Positions 45,800-59,823 of a stretch of 64,000 nucleotides of DNA are shown piece after piece. The notes under the pieces were generated by a model. It searched no databases. It worked only from the letters and a program-made list of their open reading frames with translations, and was not told where the DNA came from. Position numbers and translations under genes: made by a program. The DNA comes from Macrostomum hystrix (Eukaryota; Platyhelminthes; Macrostomidae). Where the stretch lies: the NCBI GenBank assembly GCA_950097015.1, contig CATNEN010000003.1, positions 16,075,781-16,139,780 of the forward strand, in the 5' to 3' direction. The stretch's first letter is position 1. Every line of letters starts with the position of its first letter.

Positions 45800-47750
45800 A
45801 ATCAACGTCAACTGGGGAGTCATCATCAAAATGGGGATCATGGTGAACTGGGGGATCATGGTAAACTGGGGGATAATTGTCGACTGGGGGATCATTGTCA
45901 ACTGGGGGATCATTGTCAACTGGGGGATCATTGTCAACTGGGGGATCATTGTCAACTGGGGGATCATTGTCAAATGGGGGATCATTGTCAACTGGGGGAT
46001 CTTTGTCAACTGGGGGTTCATTGTCAACTGGGGGTTCATTGTCAACTGGGGGATCATTGTCAACTGGGGGATCATTGTGAACTGAGAGATCATTGTCAAC
46101 TGGGGGGTAATGGTCAACTGGGGGATAATTGTCAACTGGGGAATCATCATCAACTGAGGATCATCATCAACTGGGGGATCATTGAGAACTGGGGGATCTT
46201 TGTCAACTGGGGGATCATTGTGAACTGGGGGATCTTTGTCAACTGGGGGATCATTGTATACTGTGGGATCATTGTCAACCGGCGGGATCTTTGTTAACTG
46301 GGGGATCATTGTCAACTGGGGGATCATTCTCAACTGGGGGATCATTGTCAACTGGGGGATCATCATCAACTGGGGGATCATTGTCAACTGGGGGATCATT
46401 GTCAACTGGGGGATCATTGTCAACTGGGGGATCATTGTCAACTGGGTGATCATCATCAACTGGGGGATCATTGTCAACTTGGGGAACATTGTTAACTGGG
46501 GATCATCATCAATGGGGAGACTTCATCAACTGGGGGATCATTGTGAACTGGGGGATCTTTGTTAACTGGGGGATCATTGTCAACTGGGGGATCATTGTCA
46601 ACTGGGGGATCATTGTCAACTGGGGGATCGTTGTCAACTGGGGGTTCATTGTCAACTGGGGGATCATTGTCAACTGGGGGATCATTGTCAACTGGGGGAT
46701 CATTGTCAACTGGGAGATCGTTGTCAACTGGGGGTTCATTGTCAACTGGGGGATCATTGTCAACTGGGGGATCATTGTCAACTGGGGGATCATCATCAAC
46801 TGGGGGATCATTGTCAACTGGGGGTTCATTGTCAACTGTGGGATCATTGTCAACCGGCGGGATCTTTGTTAACTGGGGGATCATTGTCAACTGAGGGATC
46901 ATTCTCAACTGGGGGATCATTGTCAACTGGGGGATCATCATCAACTGGGGGATCATTGTCAACTGGGGGATCATTGTCAACTGGGGGATCATTGTCAACT
47001 GGGGGATCATTGTCAACTGGGTGATCATCATCAACTGGGGGATCATTGTCAACTGGGGGAACATTGTTAACTGGGGATCATCATCAATGGGGAGACTTCA
47101 TCAACTGGGGGATCATTGTGAACTGGGGGATCTTTGTTAACTGGGGGATCATTGTCAACTGGGGGATCATTGTCAACTGGGGGATCATTGTCAACTGGGG
47201 GATCATTTTCAACTGGGGGATCATCATCAATGGGGAGACTTCATCAACTGGGGGATCATTGTGAACTGGGGGATCTTTGTTAACTGGGGGATCATTGTCA
47301 ACTGGGGGATCATTGTCAACTGGGGGATCATTGTCAACTGGGGGATCATTTTCAACTGGGGGATCATCATCAACTGGGGGATCATCATCAACTGGGTGAT
47401 CATTGTGAACTGGGGGATCTTTGTCAACTGGGGGATCATTGTCAACTGTGGGATCATTGTCAACTGGGGGATCATTGTCAACTGGGGGATCATTTTCAAC
47501 TGGGGGATCATCATCAACTGGGGGATCATCATCAACTGGGTGATCATTGTGAACTGGGGGATCTTTGTCAACTGGGGGATCATTGTCAACTGTGGGATCA
47601 TTGTCAACTGGGGGATCATTGTCAAATGGGGGATCATTGTCAACTGGGGGATCGTTGTCAACTGGGGGTTCATTGTTAACTGGGGTTTCATTGTCAACTG
47701 GGGGATCATTGTCAACTGGGGGATCATTGTCAACTGGGGGTTCATTGTAG
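45800..47750. repeat. 18-bp satellite of H9
   Basis: About 108 units of GGGGGATCATTGTCAACT, with larger duplicated blocks (for example around the TCATCATCAATGGGGAGAC segment). Frames are open in all phases by period only. Confidence 0.95.
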
Positions 47751-47841
47751 CTTTAAAAAGCTGTAAATTCAGCTGCTAAAAAGTATATACTAGACGAATT
47801 AAAAGTATTTCTGCTCCCCGAAGGGGGGCAAAACTTGCTAG

Positions 47842-50800
47842 TCCACTATACTAAAAATGAAATGCTTGCTTGCTTGTAATTGATTTTCTCCCGAACGGCT
47901 CAACCGATTTTCACCATTTCTTCACCAAAAGATGCCAAATATGGGGACAATTTTACACGTATTTTTATTAAGCTTAACTTCATTGCTAAGGGGATTAAAT
48001 ATTCGAAAAACATGATTTTTTAAAGGTCAAACCATCTTGGCCTATTGAGAATTTCACTGACAGCCACTGAATTAGAATTGCATCGTCAAATTGCGCAACA
48101 ACCCCTAGCTGATTGAATTTGAAGCCTGCACTCTGGAGAAAAAATTGAAATAAATGTACACAACCAACCGCGAGACTGAGTGTACTCTATTTTCTTACTT
48201 CATTGTGCAAAGCCAGAACTTTGAGAATTCATTTTATAAGGCTGATTTTTGCACCCACTAACCAACAGTCGGAATAGCCGATGTGTAGGCACTAGGAATA
48301 GGTTAGGCTAGGCTAGGGTTCGATTCTGCACTGCGTCAAATCATTTAGACTAATTTTCAGCCAGTAGTGATTGAAGATTATTTTAATTTATTTTTTCATT
48401 TCGTAAATAAAATATCATAAATCATAGCAAATCTGAGTTTGAATCATTGCAACAATAGAGTCTGAATCATGGCTAAACCAGAGTCTGAATCATGGCTAAA
48501 CCATCGTTTGAATCATGGCTAAACCATCGTTTGAATCATGGCTAAACAATTGTTTGAATCATGGCTAAACCAGAGTTTGAATCATGGCTAAACCAGAGTC
48601 TGAATCATGGCTAAACCAGATCTTGAACCATGGCTAAACCATCGTTTGAATCATGGCTAAACCAGAGTCTGAATCATGGCTAAACCAGATCTTGAATCAT
48701 GGCTAAACAATTGTTTGAATCATGGCTAAACCAGAGTTTAAATCATGGCAAAACCAGATCTTGAATCATGGCTAAACAATTGTTTGAATCATGGCTAAAC
48801 CAGAGTTTGAATCATGGCTAAACCATCGTTTGAATCATGGCTAAACCAGATCTTGAATCATGGCTAAACAATTGTTTGAATCATGGCTAAACCAGAGTTT
48901 GAATCATGGCAAAACCAGAGTTTGAATCATGGCCAACCAGAGTTTGAATCATGGCTAAACCAGAGTTTGAATCATGGCTAAACCAGCGTTTGAATCATGG
49001 CTAAACCATCGTTTGAATCATGGCTAAACCAGAGTTTGAATCATGGCAAAACCAGAGTTTGAATCATGGCCAACCAGAGTTTGAATCATGGCTAAACCAG
49101 AGTTTGAATCATGGCTAAACCAGCGTTTGAATCATGGCTAAACCAGAGTCTGAATCATGGCTAAACCAGAGTCTGAATCATGGCTAAACCAGAGTCTGAA
49201 TCATGGCTAAACCAGAGTCTGAATCATGGCTAAACCAGAGTCTGAATCATGGCTAAACCAGAGTCTGAATCATGGCTAAACCAGAGTTTCAATCATGGCT
49301 AAACCAGATCTTGAATCATGACTAAACCAGAGTTTAAATCATGGCTAAACCATCGTTTGAATCATGGCTAACCCAGAGTCTGAATCATGGCTAAACCAGA
49401 TCTTGAATCATGGCTAAACCCGATCTTGAATCATGGCTAAACCAGAGTTTCAATCATGGCTAAACCAGATCTTGAATCATGACTAAACCAGAGTTTAAAT
49501 CATGGCTAAAGCATCGTTTGAATCATGGCTAACCCAGAGTCTGAATCATGGCTAAACCAGATCTTGAATCATGGCTAAACCCGATCTTGAATCATGGCTA
49601 AACCAGAGTTTCAATCATGGCTAAACCAGATCTTGAATCATGACTAAACCAGAGTTTAAATCATGGCTAAAGCATCGTTTGAATCATGGCTAACCCAGAG
49701 TCTGAATCATGGCTAAACCAGATCTTGAATCATGGCTAAACCCGATCTTGAATCATGGCTAAACCAGAGTTTCAATCATGGCTAAACCAGATCTTGAATC
49801 ATGACTAAACCAGAGTTTAAATCATGGCTAAAGCATCGTTTGAATCATGGCTAACCCAGAGTCTGAATCATGGCTAAACCAGATCTTGAATCATGGCTAA
49901 ACCCGATCTTGAATCATGGCTAAACCAGAGTTTCAATCATGGCTAAACCAGATCTTGAATCATGACTAAACCAGAGTTTAAATCATGGCTAAAGCATCGT
50001 TTGAATCATGGCTAAACCATCGTTTGAATCATGGCTAAACCATCGTTTGAATCATGGCTAAACCAGATTTTGAATCATTGCTAAACCAGATCTTGATTCA
50101 TGGCTAAACCAGAGTTTAAATCATGGCTAAACCAGAGTCTGAATCATGGCTAAACCAGATCTTGAATCATGGCTAAACCATTGTTTGAATCATGGCTAAA
50201 CCAGAGTCTGAATCATGGCTAAACCAGAGTCTGAATCATGGCTAAACCAGATCTTGAATCATGGCTAAACCCGATCTTGAATCATGGCTAAACCATCGTT
50301 TGAATCATGGCTAAACCATCGTTTGAATCATGACTAAACCATCGTTTGAATCATGGCTAAACCAGATTTTGAATCATGGCTAAACCATCGTTTGAATCAT
50401 GACTAAACCATCGTTTGAATCATGGCTAAACCAGATTTTGAATCATGGCTAAACCATCGTTTGAATCATGGCTAAACCAGAGTTTCAATCATGGCTAAAC
50501 CAGATCTTGAATCATGACTAAACCAGAGTTTAAATCATGGCTAAACCATCGTTTGAATCATGGCTAACCCAGAGTCTGAATCATGGCTAAACCAGATCTT
50601 GAATCATGGCTAAACCCGATCTTGAATCATGGCTAAACCAGAGTTTCAATCATGGCTAAACCAGATCTTGAATCATGACTAAACCAGAGTTTAAATCATG
50701 GCTAAAGCATCGTTTGAATCATGGCTAACCCAGAGTCTGAATCATGGCTAAACCAGATCTTGAATCATGGCTAAACCCGATCTTGAATCATGGCTAAACC

Positions 50801-53264
50801 AGAGTTTCAATCATGGCTAAACCAGATCTTGAATCATGACTAAACCAGAGTTTAAATCATGGCTAAAGCATCGTTTGAATCATGGCTAACCCAGAGTCTG
50901 AATCATGGCTAAACCAGACTTTGAATCATAGCCAACCAGAGTTTGAATCTTGGCTAAACCAGAGTTTCAATCATGGCTAACCCAGCGTTTGAATCATGGC
51001 TAAACCAGAGTTTGAATCATGGCAAAAACCAAGTTTCAATCATGGCTAACCCAGCGCTTGAATCATGGCTAAACCAGAGTTTGAATCATAGCCAACCAGA
51101 GTTTGAATCTTGGCTAAACCAGAGTCTGAATCATGGCAAAACGAGAGTTTGAATCATAGCCCACCAGGGTTTAAAACATGGCGAAACCTGAGTTTGAATC
51201 TTGGCTAACCCAGCGTTTGAAAAATCAACGTCAACTGGGGAGTCATCATCAAAATGGGGATCATGGTGAACTGGGGGATCATGGTAAACTGGGGGATAAT
51301 TGTCGACTGGGGGATCATTGTCAACTGGGGGATCATTGTCAACTGGGGGATCATTGTCAACTGGGGGATCATTGTCAACTGGGGGATCATTGTCAAATGG
51401 GGGATCATTGTCAACTGGGGGATCTTTGTCAACTGGGGGTTCATTGTCAACTGGGGGTTCATTGTCAACTGGGGGATCATTGTCAACTGGGGGATCATTG
51501 TGAACTGAGAGATCATTGTCAACTGGGGGGTAATGGTCAACTGGGGGATAATTGTCAACTGGGGAATCATCATCAACTGAGGATCATCATCAACTGGGGG
51601 ATCATTGAGAACTGGGGGATCTTTGTCAACTGGGGGATCATTGTGAACTGGGGGATCTTTGTCAACTGGGGGATCATTGTATACTGTGGGATCATTGTCA
51701 ACCGGCGGGATCTTTGTTAACTGGGGGATCATTGTCAACTGGGGGATCATTCTCAACTGGGGGATCATTGTCAACTGGGGGATCATCATCAACTGGGGGA
51801 TCATTGTCAACTGGGGGATCATTGTCAACTGGGGGATCATTGTCAACTGGGGGATCATTGTCAACTGGGTGATCATCATCAACTGGGGGATCATTGTCAA
51901 CTTGGGGAACATTGTTAACTGGGGATCATCATCAATGGGGAGACTTCATCAACTGGGGGATCATTGTGAACTGGGGGATCTTTGTTAACTGGGGGATCAT
52001 TGTCAACTGGGGGATCATTGTCAACTGGGGGATCATTGTCAACTGGGGGATCGTTGTCAACTGGGGGTTCATTGTCAACTGGGGGATCATTGTCAACTGG
52101 GGGATCATTGTCAACTGGGGGATCATTGTCAACTGGGAGATCGTTGTCAACTGGGGGTTCATTGTCAACTGGGGGATCATTGTCAACTGGGGGATCATTG
52201 TCAACTGGGGGATCATCATCAACTGGGGGATCATTGTCAACTGGGGGTTCATTGTCAACTGTGGGATCATTGTCAACCGGCGGGATCTTTGTTAACTGGG
52301 GGATCATTGTCAACTGAGGGATCATTCTCAACTGGGGGATCATTGTCAACTGGGGGATCATCATCAACTGGGGGATCATTGTCAACTGGGGGATCATTGT
52401 CAACTGGGGGATCATTGTCAACTGGGGGATCATTGTCAACTGGGTGATCATCATCAACTGGGGGATCATTGTCAACTGGGGGAACATTGTTAACTGGGGA
52501 TCATCATCAATGGGGAGACTTCATCAACTGGGGGATCATTGTGAACTGGGGGATCTTTGTTAACTGGGGGATCATTGTCAACTGGGGGATCATTGTCAAC
52601 TGGGGGATCATTGTCAACTGGGGGATCATTTTCAACTGGGGGATCATCATCAATGGGGAGACTTCATCAACTGGGGGATCATTGTGAACTGGGGGATCTT
52701 TGTTAACTGGGGGATCATTGTCAACTGGGGGATCATTGTCAACTGGGGGATCATTGTCAACTGGGGGATCATTTTCAACTGGGGGATCATCATCAACTGG
52801 GGGATCATCATCAACTGGGTGATCATTGTGAACTGGGGGATCTTTGTCAACTGGGGGATCATTGTCAACTGTGGGATCATTGTCAACTGGGGGATCATTG
52901 TCAACTGGGGGATCATTTTCAACTGGGGGATCATCATCAACTGGGGGATCATCATCAACTGGGTGATCATTGTGAACTGGGGGATCTTTGTCAACTGGGG
53001 GATCATTGTCAACTGTGGGATCATTGTCAACTGGGGGATCATTGTCAAATGGGGGATCATTGTCAACTGGGGGATCGTTGTCAACTGGGGGTTCATTGTT
53101 AACTGGGGTTTCATTGTCAACTGGGGGATCATTGTCAACTGGGGGATCATTGTCAACTGGGGGTTCATTGTAGCTTTAAAAAGCTGTAAATTCAGCTGCT
53201 AAAAAGTATATACTAGACGAATTAAAAGTATTTCTGCTCCCCGAAGGGGGGCAAAACTTGCTAG
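47842..53264 (+). mobile_element. Helitron H10, non-autonomous with two satellites
   Basis: Starts TCCACTATACTAAAAATG directly after CTAG of H9. Its right part (from about 49,280) is nearly the same as in H9, including the whole 18-bp array. Hairpin 53236-53252, CTAG 53261-53264. Confidence 0.9.
48425..53170. repeat. 23-bp then 18-bp satellite arrays of H10
   Basis: The 23-bp array covers about 48425-51190 and the 18-bp array about 51230-53170. The boundary sequence (AACCCAGCGTTTGAAAAATC) is the same as in H9, H1 and H14, so the junction of the two arrays is ancestral to this group. Confidence 0.95.
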
Positions 53265-53874
53265 TCCACTATACTAAAAATGAAATGGTTGGTTGGTTGG
53301 TTGGTTGCTTGCTTGTAATTGATTTTCTCCCGAACGGCTCAACCGATTTTCACCATTTCTTCACCAAAAGATGCTAAATATGGGGACAATTTTACACGTA
53401 TTTTTATTAAGCTGAACTTCATTGCTAAGGGGATTAAATATTCGAAAAACATGATTTTTTAAAGGTCAAACCATCTTGGCCTATTGAGAATTTCACTGAC
53501 AGCCACTGAATTAGAATTGCATCGTCAAATTGCGCAACAACCCCTAGCTGATTGAATTTGAAGCCTGCACTCTGGAGACAAATTTGAAATAAATGTACAC
53601 AACCAACTGCGAGACTGAGTGTACTCTATTTTCTTACTTCATTGTACAAAGCCAGAACTTTGAGAATTCATTTTATAAGGCTGATTTTTGCACCCACTAA
53701 CCAACAGTCGGAATAGCCGATGTGTAGGCACTAGGAATAGGTTAGGCTAGGCTAGGGTTCGATTCTGCACTGGGTCAAATCATTTAGACTAATTTTCAGC
53801 CAGTAGTGATTGAAGATTATTTTATATTATTTTTTTCATTTCGTAAATAAAATATCATAAATCATAGCAAATCT

Positions 53875-56800
53875 GAGTTTGAATCATGGCTAAACCAGAG
53901 TTTGAATCATGGCTAAACCAGCGTCTGAATCATGGCTAAACCAGAGTTTGAATCATGGCTAAACCAGAGTCTGAATCATGGCTAAACCAGAGTTTAAATC
54001 ATGGCTAAACCAGAGTCTGAATCATGGCTTAACCAGAGTTTGAATCATGGCTAAACCAGAGTCTGAATCATGGCTAAACCAGCGTCTGAATCATGGCTAA
54101 ACCAGAGTTTGAACCATGGCTAAACCAGAGTCTGAATCATGGCTAAACCAGAGTTTAAATCATGGCTAAACCAGAGTCTGAATCATGGCTAAACCAGAGT
54201 TTCAATCATGGCTAAACCAGCGTCTGAATCATGGCTAAACCAGCGTCTGAATCATGGCTAAACCAGAGTTTGAATCATGGCTAAACCAGAGTCTGAATCA
54301 TGGCTAAACCAGCGTCTGAATCATGGCTAAACCAGAGTCTGAATCATGGCTAAACCAGAGTTTGAAACATGGCTAAACCAGAGCTTGAATCATGGCAAAA
54401 CCAGAGTCTGAATCATGGCTAAACCAGAGTCTGAATCATGGCAAAACGAGAGTTTGAATCATAGCCCACCAGGGTTTAAAACATGGCTAAACCAGAGTTT
54501 GAATCTTGGCTAAACCAGAGTTTGAATCATAGCCAACCAGAGTCTGAATCATGGCAAAACGAGAGTTTGAATCATAGCCCACCAGGGTTTAAAACATGGC
54601 GAAACCTGAGTTTAACCTGGTTGGTTGGTTGGTTGCTTGCTTGTAATTGATTTTCTCCCGAACGGCTCAACCGATTTTCACCATTTCTTCACCAAAAGAT
54701 GCTAAATATGGGGACAATTTTACACGTATTTTTATTAAGCTGAACTTCATTGCTAAGGGGATTAAATATTCGAAAAACATGATTTTTTAAAGGTCAAACC
54801 ATCTTGGCCTATTGAGAATTTCTGGCTCTGGCTAAACCAGAGTCTGAATCATGGCTAAACCAGCGTCTGAATCATGGCTAAACCAGAGTTTGAACCATGG
54901 CTAAACCAGAGTCTGAATCATGGCTAAACCAGAGTTTAAATCATGGCTAAACCAGAGTCTGAATCATGGCTAAACCAGAGTTTCAATCATGGCTAAACCA
55001 GCGTCTGAATCATGGCTAAACCAGCGTCTGAATCATGGCTAAACCAGAGTTTGAATCATGGCTAAACCAGAGTCTGAATCATGTCTAAACCAGCGTCTGA
55101 ATCATGGCTAAACCAGAGTCTGAATCATGGCTAAACCAGAGTCTGAATCATGGCTAAACCAGAGTTTGAAACATGGCTAAACCAGAGCTTGAATCATGGC
55201 AAAACCAGAGTCTGAATCATGGCTAAACCAGAGTCTGAATCATGGCAAAACGAGAGTTTGAATCATAGCCCACCAGGGTTTAAAACATGGCTAAACCAGA
55301 GTTTGAATCTTGGCTAAACCAGAGTTTGAATCATAGCCAACCAGAGTCTGAATCATGGCAAAACGAGAGTTTGAATCATAGCCCACCAGGGTTTAAAACA
55401 TGGCGAAACCTGAGTTTAAATCATGGCTAAACCAGAGTCTGAATCATGGCTTAACCAGAGTTTAAATCATGGCTAAACCAGAGTCTGAATCATGGCTAAA
55501 CCAGAGTTTCAATCATGGCTAAACCAGCGTCTGAATCATGGCTAAACCAGCGTCTGAATCATGGCTAAACCAGAGTCTGAATCATGGCTAAACCAGAGTT
55601 TGAATCATGGCTAAACCAGAGTTTGAAACATGGCTAAACCAGAGCTTGAATCATGGCAAAACCAGAGTCTGAATCATGGCTAAACCAGAGTTTAAATCAT
55701 GGCTAAACCAGAGTTTGAATCATAGCCAACCAGAGTCTGAATCATGGCAAAACGAGAGTTTGAATCATAGCCCACCAGGGTTTAAAACATGGCTAAACCA
55801 GAGTTTGAATCTTGGCTAAACCAGAGTTTGAATCATAGCCAACCAGAGTCTGAATCATGGCAAAACGAGAGTTTGAACCATAGCCCACCAGGGTTTAAAA
55901 CATGGCGAAACCTGAGTTTAAATCATGGCTAAACCAGAGTCTGAATCATGGCTTAACCAGAGTTTAAATCATGGCTAAACCAGAGTCTGAATCATGGCTA
56001 AACCAGAGTTTCAATCATGGCTAAACCAGCGTCTGAATCATGGCTAAACCAGCGTCTGAATCATGGCTAAACCAGAGTCTGAATCATGGCTAAACCAGAG
56101 TTTGAATCATGGCTAAACCAGAGTTTGAAACATGGCTAAACCAGAGCTTGAATCATGGCAAAACCAGAGTCTGAATCATGGCTAAACCAGAGTTTAAATC
56201 ATGGCTAAACCAGAGTTTGAATCATAGCCAACCAGAGTCTGAATCATGGCAAAACGAGAGTTTGAATCATAGCCCACCAGGGTTTAAAACATGGCTAAAC
56301 CAGAGTTTGAATCTTGGCTAAACCAGAGTTTGAATCATAGCCAACCAGAGTCTGAATCATGGCAAAACGAGAGTTTGAATCATAGCCCACCAGGGTTTAA
56401 AACATGGCGAAACCAGAGTCTGAATCATGGCTTAACCAGAGTTTGAATCATGGCTAAACCAGAGTCTGAATCATGGCTAAACCAGCGTCTGAATCATGGC
56501 TAAACCAGAGTTTGAACCATGGCTAAACCAGAGTCTGAATCATGGCTAAACCAGAGTTTCAATCATGGCTAAACCAGCGTCTGAATCATGGCTAAACCAG
56601 CGTCTGAATCATGGCTAAACCAGAGTTTGAATCATGGCTAAACCAGAGTCTGAATCATGGCTAAACCAGCGTCTGAATCATGGCTAAACCAGAGTCTGAA
56701 TCATGGCTAAACCAGAGTCTGAATCATGGCTAAACCAGAGTTTGAATCATGGCTAAACCAGAGTTTGAAACATGGCTAAACCAGAGCTTGAATCATGGCA

Positions 56801-57240
56801 AAACCAGAGTCTGAATCATGGCTAAACCAGAGTTTGAATCATGGCTAAACCAGAGTCTGAATCATGGCTAAACCAGCGTCTGAATCATGGCTAAACCAGA
56901 GTCTGAATCATGGCTAAACCAGAGTCTGAATCATGGCTAAACCAGAGTTTGAATCATGGCTAAACCAGAGTTTGAAACATGGCTAAACCAGAGCTTGAAT
57001 CATGGCAAAACCAGAGTCTGAATCATGGCTAAACCAGAGTCTGAATCATGGCAAAACGAGAGTTTGAATCATAGCCCACCAGGGTTTAAAACATGGCTAA
57101 ACCAGAGTTTGAATCTTGGCTAAACCAGAGTTTGAATCATAGCCAACCAGAGTCTGAATCATGGCAAAACGCGAGTTTGAATCATAGCCCACCAGGGTTT
57201 AAAACATGGCGAAACCTGAGTTTGAATCTTGGCTAACCCA
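53875..57240. repeat. 23-bp satellite of H11 with about 502-bp higher-order unit
   Basis: Core GAATCATGGCTAAACCAG. A block with CCCACCAGGGTTTAAAACA and GCGAAACC recurs at 55403, 55905 and 56407, a 502-bp step. Interrupted at 54617-54825 by unrelated Helitron sequence. Confidence 0.9.
54617..54825 (+). mobile_element. Internal fragment of a Helitron 5' region
   Basis: This segment starts in TGGTTGGTTGG and matches 53285-53494 of the same element, up to AGAATTTC. It lacks the terminal TC and any 3' end. It therefore arose by internal duplication or recombination rather than by insertion of a whole Helitron. Confidence 0.75.
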
Positions 57241-57254
57241 GTGTTTGAAAAATC

Positions 57255-59060
57255 AACGTCAACTGGGGAGTCATCATCAAATTGGGGATCATGGTGAACT
57301 GGGGGATAATCGTCAACTGGGGAATCATGGTAAACTGGGGGATAATTGTCAACTGGGGGATCATTGTCAACTGGGGGATCATTGTCAACTGGGGGATCAT
57401 TGTCAACTGGGGGATCATTGTCAACTGGGGGATCATCGTCAACTGGGGGATCATTGTCAACTGGGGTATCATTTTCAACTGGGGGATCATTGTCAACTAG
57501 GGGATCATTGTCCACTGGGGAATGATTGTCAACTGGGTAATCATGTCAACTGGGGGATCATTGTCAACTGGGGGATCATTGTCAACTGTAGGATCATTGT
57601 CAACTAGGGGATCATGGCCAACTGGGGATCATTGTGAACTGGGTGATCATTGTCAACTGGGGGATCGTCTTCAACTGGGGGATCATTGTCAACTGGGAGA
57701 TCATTGTAAACTGGGGGATCATCATCAACTGGGGGATCATTGTCAACTGGGGGATCATTGTCAACTGTAGGATCATTGTCAACTAGGGGATCATGGCCAA
57801 CTGGGGATCATTGTGAACTGGGTGATCATTGTCAACTGGGGGATCATCTTCAACTGGGGGATCATTGTCAACTGGGAGATCATTGTAAACTGGGGGATCA
57901 TCATCAACTGGGGGATCATTGTCAACTGTGGGATCATTGTCAACTAGGGGATCATGGCCAACTGGGGATCATTGTGAACTGGGTGATCATTGTCAACTGG
58001 GGGATCATCTTCAACTGGGTGATCATTGTCAACTGGGGTATCATTGTAAACTGGGGGATCATTGTCCACTGGGGAATGATTGTCAACTGGGTAAACATTG
58101 TCAACTGGGTAATCATTGTCAACTGGGGGATCATTGTCAACTGGGGGATCATTGTCAACTGGGGGATCATTGTCAACTGGGGGATCATTGTAAACTGGGG
58201 GATCATTTTCAACTGGGAGATCATTGTAAACTGGGGAATCATCATCAACTGGGGGATCATTGTAAACTGGGGGATCATTGTCAACTGTGGGATCATTGTC
58301 AACTAGGGGATCATGGCCAACTGGGGATCATTGTGAACTGGGGGATCATTGTCAACTGGGGGAACATTGTCAACTGGGGGATCATTGTCAACTGGGAGAT
58401 CATTGTAAACTGGGGAATCATCATCAACTGGGGGATCATTGTATACTGGGGGATCATTGTCAACTGTGGGATCATTGTCAAGTAGGGGATCATGGCCAAC
58501 TGGGGATCATTGTGAACTGGGGGATCATTGTCAACTGGGGGAACATTGTCAACTGGGGGATCATTGTCAACTGGGAGATCATTGTAAACTGGGGAATCAT
58601 CATCAACTGGGGGATCATTGTAAACTGGGGGATCATTGTCAACTGTGGGATCATTGTCAACTAGGGGATCATGGCCAACTGGGGATCATTGTGAACTGGG
58701 GGATCATTGTCAACTGGTGGATCATTGTCAACTGGGAGATCATTGTCAACTGGGGGATCATTGTCAACTGGGGGATCATTGTCAACTGGAGGATCATTGT
58801 CAACTGGGTGATCATTATCAACTGGGGGATCATTGTCAACTGGGGGATCATTGTCAACTGTGGGATCATTGTCAACTGGGGGATCATTGTCAACTGGTGG
58901 ATCATTGTCAACTGGGAGATCATTGTCAACTGGGAGATCATTGTCAACTGGGGGATCATTGTCAACTGGGGGATCATTGTCAACTGGGTGATCATTATCA
59001 ACTGGGGGATCATTGTGAACTGGGGGATCATTGTCAACTGGGGGATCATTGTCAACTGAT
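57255..59060. repeat. 18-bp satellite of H11
   Basis: About 100 units of GGGGGATCATTGTCAACT. Blocks containing GGGGATCATGGCCAACTGG recur at 57611, 57791, 57950, 58310, 58490 and 58669 (steps near 180 or multiples), a second-order period of about 10 units. Confidence 0.95.
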
Positions 59061-59160
59061 CATTGTAGCGCAAAAAAGGCTGACAATACAGCTGCTAAAA
59101 AGTATATACTGGACGAGTTAAAAATATTTCTGCTCCCCGAAGGGGGGCAAAACTTGCTAG

Positions 59161-59488
59161 TCTAATATACTAAAAATGAAAATCTTGCTTGCTTGTTTGC
59201 AATCGACTAGCTCCCGAACGGCTCAACCGATTTTCGCAATTCCTTCGCCAAAAGATCACAAATGGGCCGGAATCGGTACACGTAATTTTATTAAGCTTAA
59301 TTCCATTGCCAAGGGGATTAAATATTCGAAAAACAGTTTTAAATAGGCTTTTCTAATGCATTCTTGTTTTCAGCTTGTGCACAGTGAGGCCTCCAGTGCC
59401 AATTTTAATGATTGCATCAGAGCCAGTTTTGATAACGCACTGATAAGAACTCCAGTGAGGCTACCCAGAGGGTAGCGAAGGCAGCTAG
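59161..59488 (+). mobile_element. Helitron H12, short non-autonomous (328 bp)
   Basis: TCTAATATACTAAAAATG start after CTAG of H11, hairpin CTACCCAGAGGGTAG at 59461-59475, CTAG at 59485-59488. Confidence 0.9.
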
Positions 59489-59492
59489 TCTT

Positions 59493-59823
59493 TCTAATAT
59501 ACTAAAAATGAAAATCTTGCTTGCTTGTATGTTTGCAATCGACTAGCTCCCGAACGGCTCAACCGATTTTCGCAATTCCTTCGCTAAAAGATCACAATTG
59601 GTCCCGAATCGGTACACGTATTTTTATTAAGCTTAATTCCATTGCCAAGGGGATTAAATATTCGAAAAACAGTTTTAAATAGGCTTTTCTAATGCATTCT
59701 TGTTTTCAGCTTGTGCACAGTGAGGCTCCAGTGCCAACTTTAATGATTGCATCAGAGCCAGTTTTGATAACAAACTGATAAGAACTCCAGTGAGGCTACC
59801 CAGAGGGTAGCGAAGGCAGCTAG
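59493..59823 (+). mobile_element. Helitron H13, short non-autonomous (331 bp)
   Basis: Same family as H12, hairpin at 59796-59810, CTAG 59820-59823. Four bases (TCTT) separate it from H12, the only gapped junction among complete elements. Confidence 0.88.

Larger units (their letters stand above)
43078..47841 (+). mobile_element. Helitron H9, non-autonomous with two satellites
   Basis: The start TCCACTATACTAAAAATG is followed by GGTT repeats and the conserved block CGAACGGCTCAACCGATTTT. A 23-bp array and then an 18-bp array fill the interior. The end has hairpin GCTCCCCGAAGGGGGGC at 47813-47829 and CTAG at 47838-47841. Confidence 0.9.
53265..59160 (+). mobile_element. Helitron H11, non-autonomous with internal 5'-end copy
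   Basis: TCCACTATACTAAAAATG start, hairpin at 59132-59148, CTAG at 59157-59160. It differs from H9 and H10 in satellite variants and carries a second copy of part of its own 5' region inside the 23-bp array. Confidence 0.88.

Noticed and set aside
45755-47779. Long open frames with repeats of GDHCQL, IIVNWG, GSLSTG or MIPQLT (also at 16390-17570, 20316-20642, 51178-53202, 57159-59121 and 63153-63893)
   Set aside because: They result from the 18-bp period, which keeps all frames open on both strands; no non-repeat domain is attached.
13632-59823. Helentron (HINE, INE-1-like) identity of the elements
   Set aside because: The ends are TC and CTAG with a hairpin 7-9 bases before CTAG and insertion at A/T, as in canonical Helitrons; Helentrons insert at T/T and lack CTAG ends.
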